Shown: positions 13,682 through 17,339 of the stretch, in pieces
Layout: each line of letters starts with the position of its first letter
How positions within the stretch are numbered: the stretch's first letter is position 1
Source of the DNA: JAVBOD01 sp031551045
Lineage (GTDB): Bacteria > Bacteroidota > Bacteroidia > Bacteroidales > UBA932
NCBI GenBank assembly: GCA_031551045.1
Contig: JAVBOD010000049.1
Location: 1-17,339 of the forward strand
Length of the DNA: 17,339 nt
Direction of reading: 5' to 3'
The notes under the pieces: model-generated
What the model saw: the letters and a program-made list of their open reading frames with translations, nothing else
The model's database searches: none
Told to the model about the DNA's origin: nothing
Made by a program: the position numbers and the translations under genes

Positions 13682-15361
13682 TTAAATTGAACTCAAAAAG
13701 GGCGCCAAGCGAACATTTTTATTCACTAAATCCATCTTTTCTCGTAAGCGATAACGGGTGGAATAAAGTGTTTCGTAGGTAATATTTAATATGCTTATTA
13801 TAATATCGTTTTCAAATCCCGCACGAATCAAGCAACAGAGCTGTATATCATGCTCAGTAAGCTTAGGAAAACCTTCTACCAGCCGATCCACGAAACCATC
13901 AAATGCCTCATTAATATTACGCTTCAACTCTTCACGGTCTTTGGCGTCAAAGGTAAGGCGGGCAATGATATCCTGTAATTTTTGCAATGTTTTTTCAGCA
14001 TCGCCTCCGGACAAGCTACGCCCCATGGCAATAAGTTCCTTGGAAACATCCAAGCGCTTCAAAACGAATTCATTAAGCTTCAATATCCGGTTGCTGGCTT
14101 CAACCAATGCTATTTCGCTTTCCAACAACTTTTGCCGCTCGCGGCTTTCTTTTTCCTTCAACTCCAACCATCGTTTCTGCTGCCTGCTGCGATAAAGTAG
14201 AAAGATTAAAGTGGCGGAAAGCAAACTCAAAAATAATATGCCTGCGATAAAAGAATAAATCCTTCGCTGCAATTCAAGTTTCTGATTTTCAACCAACAAC
14301 AAATCGTTCCGGTATTTCTTTTCTGTTTCCAACACGTTATGGCGATTGGCTTCATTCGTCAACGAGTCGTTAACAACAATATAATTTTCGATGGCAGAAA
14401 AAGCTTCCGTAAAGCGCTTATCGGCCTTTGAGCGGGAATATACCCGCAAATAGGCTTCCCGCATAGCCGGCCCGTCACCGCTACTTTGTGCCCATTCAAC
14501 CGATTTATTGACATAATAAGCCGAGGAATCCGATTGTCCGAAATAATAATAAATATCGCTCATGAATCCACAAAAGTATGATAGACGCCGCGTATCTTTA
14601 TCATTTAGCGTTATCGATCGATTCAAATATTGTTTTGCAAGCGCGTAATCTCCATTCCAAAAAGAAGATTCCCCCATTAAAAAAAAGGCAGAAGCAGCCA
14701 TCAACGTATCATTGGTCTGTTCTGCTAATATATGAGCACGATCAAAATGTACCACCGAGCTATCGTATTTTTGTAAATAAAGAAAAGAATACCCCAAGCG
14801 TTGTTCCGCCGCCCCTTCATTCTTGAATTGCCCGCCCGTTTTAAAATGGGTGATTGATTGCCGGTAACGCTCCGCCGCATTGTCATAGAGATGTTGCTGA
14901 AGAAGCAGATTGCCCATCCAATAGCTTATCAATCCTTTCAAGGCCGGATTATCAAGCGGTTGCGCATATGTCTCAGCATTCAAATAAGCTTTCATAGATT
15001 GTTCATTATCTTTGGCTTCTTCGTACATTCGGCCTAAATAAAAATAAGCTTTTACTTTTTTCTCTATATTTTTATCATTCTTATAGTAGTCAAAAACTCT
15101 TTGTATCAAGGTATCATTTAGCGGCAACAGATTTTTATCCCTCGCCTGAATAAGCAACAAGGCATACTCAGCCTGTTGTTGCCGGCCTAAATTTTCCACC
15201 TCCTCTATTCCTTGTAAGATTTTTAAAGAACTGTCCGGATTTTGCTCCATTAATAAAGTTGCAGCATGCAATTTCTGGTTGATTTCTTCCGAGTAATGAC
15301 TACAACCAACGCTACAAATCAACAGTAAAAGAAAAAATATATATTGCTGATGTCTATGCAA
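13682..15361 (-). CDS. Membrane-spanning regulator: periplasmic TPR domain, TM helix, coiled coil, LuxR-like HTH
   Basis: A 559-residue protein. It begins with a signal that has a lipobox-like SVGC ending at C20, then helical TPR-like repeats over about residues 25-330 (for example AYFYLGRMYEEAKDNEQSMK and YANLKQYLN-type pairs). One transmembrane helix lies at about 368-390, and a basic, Glu-rich coiled coil at about 393-440. The C-terminal region 500-545 (LTEHDIQLCCLIRAGF, then I-L-N-I-T-Y-E-T-L-Y and R-L-R-E-K-M) fits the GerE/LuxR helix-turn-helix. This layout puts the sensor in the periplasm and the DNA-binding domain in the cytoplasm, an arrangement common in uncharacterised Bacteroidetes regulators. 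It is divergent from the oxidoreductase and directly upstream of the secreted-peptide gene, both possible targets. Confidence 0.88.
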   Translation of the reverse strand: MHRHQQYIFFLLLLICSVGCSHYSEEINQKLHAATLLMEQNPDSSLKILQGIEEVENLGRQQQAEYALLLIQARDKNLLPLNDTLIQRVFDYYKNDKNIEKKVKAYFYLGRMYEEAKDNEQSMKAYLNAETYAQPLDNPALKGLISYWMGNLLLQQHLYDNAAERYRQSITHFKTGGQFKNEGAAEQRLGYSFLYLQKYDSSVVHFDRAHILAEQTNDTLMAASAFFLMGESSFWNGDYALAKQYLNRSITLNDKDTRRLSYFCGFMSDIYYYFGQSDSSAYYVNKSVEWAQSSGDGPAMREAYLRVYSRSKADKRFTEAFSAIENYIVVNDSLTNEANRHNVLETEKKYRNDLLLVENQKLELQRRIYSFIAGILFLSLLSATLIFLLYRSRQQKRWLELKEKESRERQKLLESEIALVEASNRILKLNEFVLKRLDVSKELIAMGRSLSGGDAEKTLQKLQDIIARLTFDAKDREELKRNINEAFDGFVDRLVEGFPKLTEHDIQLCCLIRAGFENDIIISILNITYETLYSTRYRLREKMDLVNKNVRLAPFLSSI

Positions 15362-15651
15362 TTAAGCAATCTTTTTTAAATGTTTTAAACATACGAATTA
15401 TAAGACACCTAAATCGGTGCAAGGTATAAATTTTTATTAACATAGCCAAATTAAAAATAAACAAGCCTTTATATTTCAAAATGAGCTTTACACCTATGTT
15501 TTATAAATTTAAGAAATTCATCGTTTCAATTTTTATATGATTAAATACCAGCGCTTTTTATGAAAGAAATTTATGGAAGTTATTTTGTAGTCGAAAGAAT
15601 TATTGTAAATTCGTTGCTGTTTTGTGAACGAACCTAAAACAATTATTAAAT
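15362..15651. promoter_or_regulatory. Divergent intergenic region between the regulator and the oxidoreductase
   Basis: This 290-nt AT-rich region has no supported gene. A 13-nt dyad, ATGTTT-T-AAACAT (15380-15392), lies 19 nt upstream of the regulator start and could be an operator. Toward the oxidoreductase, TTTG (15584-15587), an 18-nt spacer and TAAATTCG (15606-15613) form a near-consensus promoter giving a leader of about 30 nt. On the regulator side no good TAnnTTTG box is found; TTAATTTG (15459-15452 on the minus strand) is the closest. Confidence 0.45.
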
Positions 15652-17339
15652 ATGCATCAAATAAAGAAGCACCCCATCTTGGAAATTCCCGCCGACAATA
15701 AAGTGGAGTTTATTTTCGAAGGACAAAAAATTACCGGGCAAAAAGGATTTACGATTGCCGCCGCCATGCATCAAGCCGGCTTTCCGGTTCACAGTCATAG
15801 TTTGGAGCATCGCGAACGTAGTTTGGAATGCGGAATTGGTAAATGCGGCGCTTGCGAAATGTTGGTGGACGGGAAAATCCGGAGAATTTGCATTACAAAA
15901 GTCGATGATATAAAAGAAGTGGCACGCATTCCGCAAGACTACAGCCCGGCGCCGGTGGCTCCCAAGCCCGACCGGCCGTGGAAAGTATATAAAACCACCG
16001 TTGTCATCATTGGTGCAGGCCCTGCCGGCTTGGCCGTGCGCGAAGAACTGAATAAATATAAAGTACAGAATATTGTTTTAGACAATAACGATAAGATCGG
16101 CGGGCAATTCCTGATGCAGACGCACCAGTTTTTCTTCTTCGAAAAAGAAAAAAAATTCGGAGGCATGCGCGGGTTCGATATTGCGAGAACCTTGGCCGGC
16201 GATAATTTAGACGGCATTCTTTTAAATTCCTCGGTATGGGATATTTTGGAAGGCAATCGTTTGGCGGTAAAAAACATGCTGACGGAAGAGGTGTTTTTTG
16301 TGGATGCACAACATCTGGTAATTGCTACGGGCGCCGTACCGTTTATGCCTGCCTTCAAAAACGACGACCTGCCGGGCGTTTACACCGCCGCCGTCGTTCA
16401 AAAAATGATGAACAACGAATTGACGTTGTTGGGCAAAAATATCCTGACGGTGGGCGCCGGAAACATCGGCTACCTCACATCGTACCAAGCCATGCAGGCG
16501 GGCGCCACGGTGAAAGCCATCATCGAAGCGCAGCCGCGCGAAGGCGGATTTCCCGTGCAGGCCAACCGTGTACGCCGCTTGGGAATTCCTGTCATGACCT
16601 CGCATATTTTATTAGAAGCCATTCCGAATAAAGACCGCACCGGCGTTACGGGAGCAGTCATTGCAAAGTGTGAGAATTTCAAACCGATTCCCGGCACCGA
16701 ACAAATTATCGACGATATCGACGCCATCAATATTTGCACAGGACTGATTCCCGACAACCAACTACTTATAAAAGGTAATGAGTTGTTCGGCCGGAATTGC
16801 CACGGCGTGGGCGATGCCATCCGTATCGGCGAAGGAACGAGCGCAGTATTGCGCGGCAAGCAGTGCGCTTACGAAATTCTGCAAGCGCTGATGGTTCGTT
16901 TCAATTACGACGAATACCTGAGCATTTCCAAGGAATATATCGACTCGCAACAACATCCCGTGCGGGTGATTGAAGCGCCATTCCGCCCGTCGTCAGCGCG
17001 CATGATGAGCAAAGGCTTTGTGCAAATCGATTGTTTGTATGGCTTTGCCTGCAATCCCTGCTCGTTTGCCTGTAAATACGGCGCTATTACGAAATCATCG
17101 ACCAGCACGGTGCCACATATCGATTACGAAAAATGTATCGGCTGCATGGATTGCGTATATCAATGCCCGGGCCTGGCCATTTTCGGTTATAACCTTGAAA
17201 AGCAATGGGTGTTCCTGCCTATTGAATACGAGGCCAGCGAAGGCGCCGAAGTATTTTTGGTAAACAATCAAGGCCAAAAAGTGGGTGAAGGCGTGATTGA
17301 AAAGATTCTGAAAAAACCGAACAAGACCAATGTAGCCCG
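15652..17339 (+). CDS. Multidomain 2Fe-2S / FAD-NAD / 4Fe-4S oxidoreductase (partial at 3' end)
   Basis: An open frame of 562 codons that runs off the right edge. The N-terminal [2Fe-2S] domain (Fer2_4-like) has C60-x4-C65-x2-C68-x11-C80. It is followed by an FAD-binding GxGxxG (G121-A-G-P-A-G126), an ATG motif at 225-227, an NAD-type GAGNIG at 268-273 and a G-V-G-D-A segment near 385-389. Near the end are two cysteine sets: C461, C467, C470, C474 and C495-x2-C498-x2-C501-x3-C505-P, which suggests two [4Fe-4S] clusters. This is the domain set of alpha-type subunits of sarcosine, opine, D-hydroxyproline and HCN-synthase-like dehydrogenases, here with the small 2Fe-2S subunit fused on. It probably passes electrons from an amino-acid dehydrogenase to a carrier; the partner genes should lie to the right. 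Confidence 0.88.
   Translation, partial: MHQIKKHPILEIPADNKVEFIFEGQKITGQKGFTIAAAMHQAGFPVHSHSLEHRERSLECGIGKCGACEMLVDGKIRRICITKVDDIKEVARIPQDYSPAPVAPKPDRPWKVYKTTVVIIGAGPAGLAVREELNKYKVQNIVLDNNDKIGGQFLMQTHQFFFFEKEKKFGGMRGFDIARTLAGDNLDGILLNSSVWDILEGNRLAVKNMLTEEVFFVDAQHLVIATGAVPFMPAFKNDDLPGVYTAAVVQKMMNNELTLLGKNILTVGAGNIGYLTSYQAMQAGATVKAIIEAQPREGGFPVQANRVRRLGIPVMTSHILLEAIPNKDRTGVTGAVIAKCENFKPIPGTEQIIDDIDAINICTGLIPDNQLLIKGNELFGRNCHGVGDAIRIGEGTSAVLRGKQCAYEILQALMVRFNYDEYLSISKEYIDSQQHPVRVIEAPFRPSSARMMSKGFVQIDCLYGFACNPCSFACKYGAITKSSTSTVPHIDYEKCIGCMDCVYQCPGLAIFGYNLEKQWVFLPIEYEASEGAEVFLVNNQGQKVGEGVIEKILKKPNKTNVA

Noticed and set aside
13674..13683. AAACCGGTTT palindrome followed by a T-run on the minus strand after the regulator
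   Set aside because: It looks terminator-like, but the palindrome has no loop and overlaps the stop codon, so a stable hairpin is unlikely.
15481..15540. 19-codon frame (MSFTPMFYKFKKFIVSIFI) in the divergent intergenic region
   Set aside because: It is short and basic-hydrophobic, with no promoter or terminator of its own. Such frames are expected by chance in AT-rich DNA.
15646..17277. Several 60-140-codon frames on the minus strand opposite the oxidoreductase
   Set aside because: They are shadows of the iron-sulfur flavoprotein, whose motifs and codon pattern are unambiguous on the plus strand.
1..17339. tRNA, rRNA, CRISPR array, transposase or phage genes
   Set aside because: I looked for cloverleaf-like segments, regular direct repeats with spacers, and DDE or integrase motifs and saw none.

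Overview
The window looks like a chromosomal segment from a Bacteroidales-type member of the Bacteroidetes. Several gene starts carry the Bacteroides-type -7 box TAnnTTTG, and start codons sit in AT-rich leaders without clear Shine-Dalgarno sequences. The gene content also fits: a long-chain polyprenyl synthase next to a LOG protein, a periplasmic-TPR regulator with a LuxR-like HTH, and an RND/MFP/TolC set. This is inferred from the sequence alone and the species is not identified.

Left part (1-2480). The first residues of an RdgB/HAM1 nucleotide pyrophosphatase run off the left edge on the minus strand. A tandem duplication of a hairpin-plus-conserved-box unit (91-315) follows, then thioredoxin (trxA) on the plus strand. 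Next comes a tight two-gene unit: a LOG-family phosphoribohydrolase and an all-trans polyprenyl diphosphate synthase.

Minus-strand block (2514-11027). A NylB-like serine hydrolase converges on the polyprenyl synthase. Reading leftward from 11027 come protein-L-isoaspartate methyltransferase, then a glyoxalase II-like metallo-beta-lactamase hydrolase that lies 9 nt ahead of the efflux genes: membrane-fusion protein, RND pump and TolC. The gaps flanking these efflux genes hold three different intergenic repeat structures (3726-3783, 5134-5245, 8379-8448).

Right part (11130-17339). An Omp85-superfamily outer-membrane protein is divergent from pcm and probably starts at a GTG. An AT-rich nested hairpin follows it. 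A minus-strand pair comes next: a membrane-spanning TPR/HTH regulator (13682-15361) and, just downstream, a strongly promoted gene for a 46-residue Sec-exported peptide (13372-13512) that ends in a clear intrinsic terminator. This pair is the best candidate for an undescribed system, a secreted peptide beside a periplasmic-TPR sensor. The right edge holds a large open reading frame that fuses a 2Fe-2S ferredoxin domain, an FAD/NAD oxidoreductase and an eight-cysteine dicluster domain. It resembles the electron-transfer subunits of amino-acid or hydroxyproline oxidation complexes.
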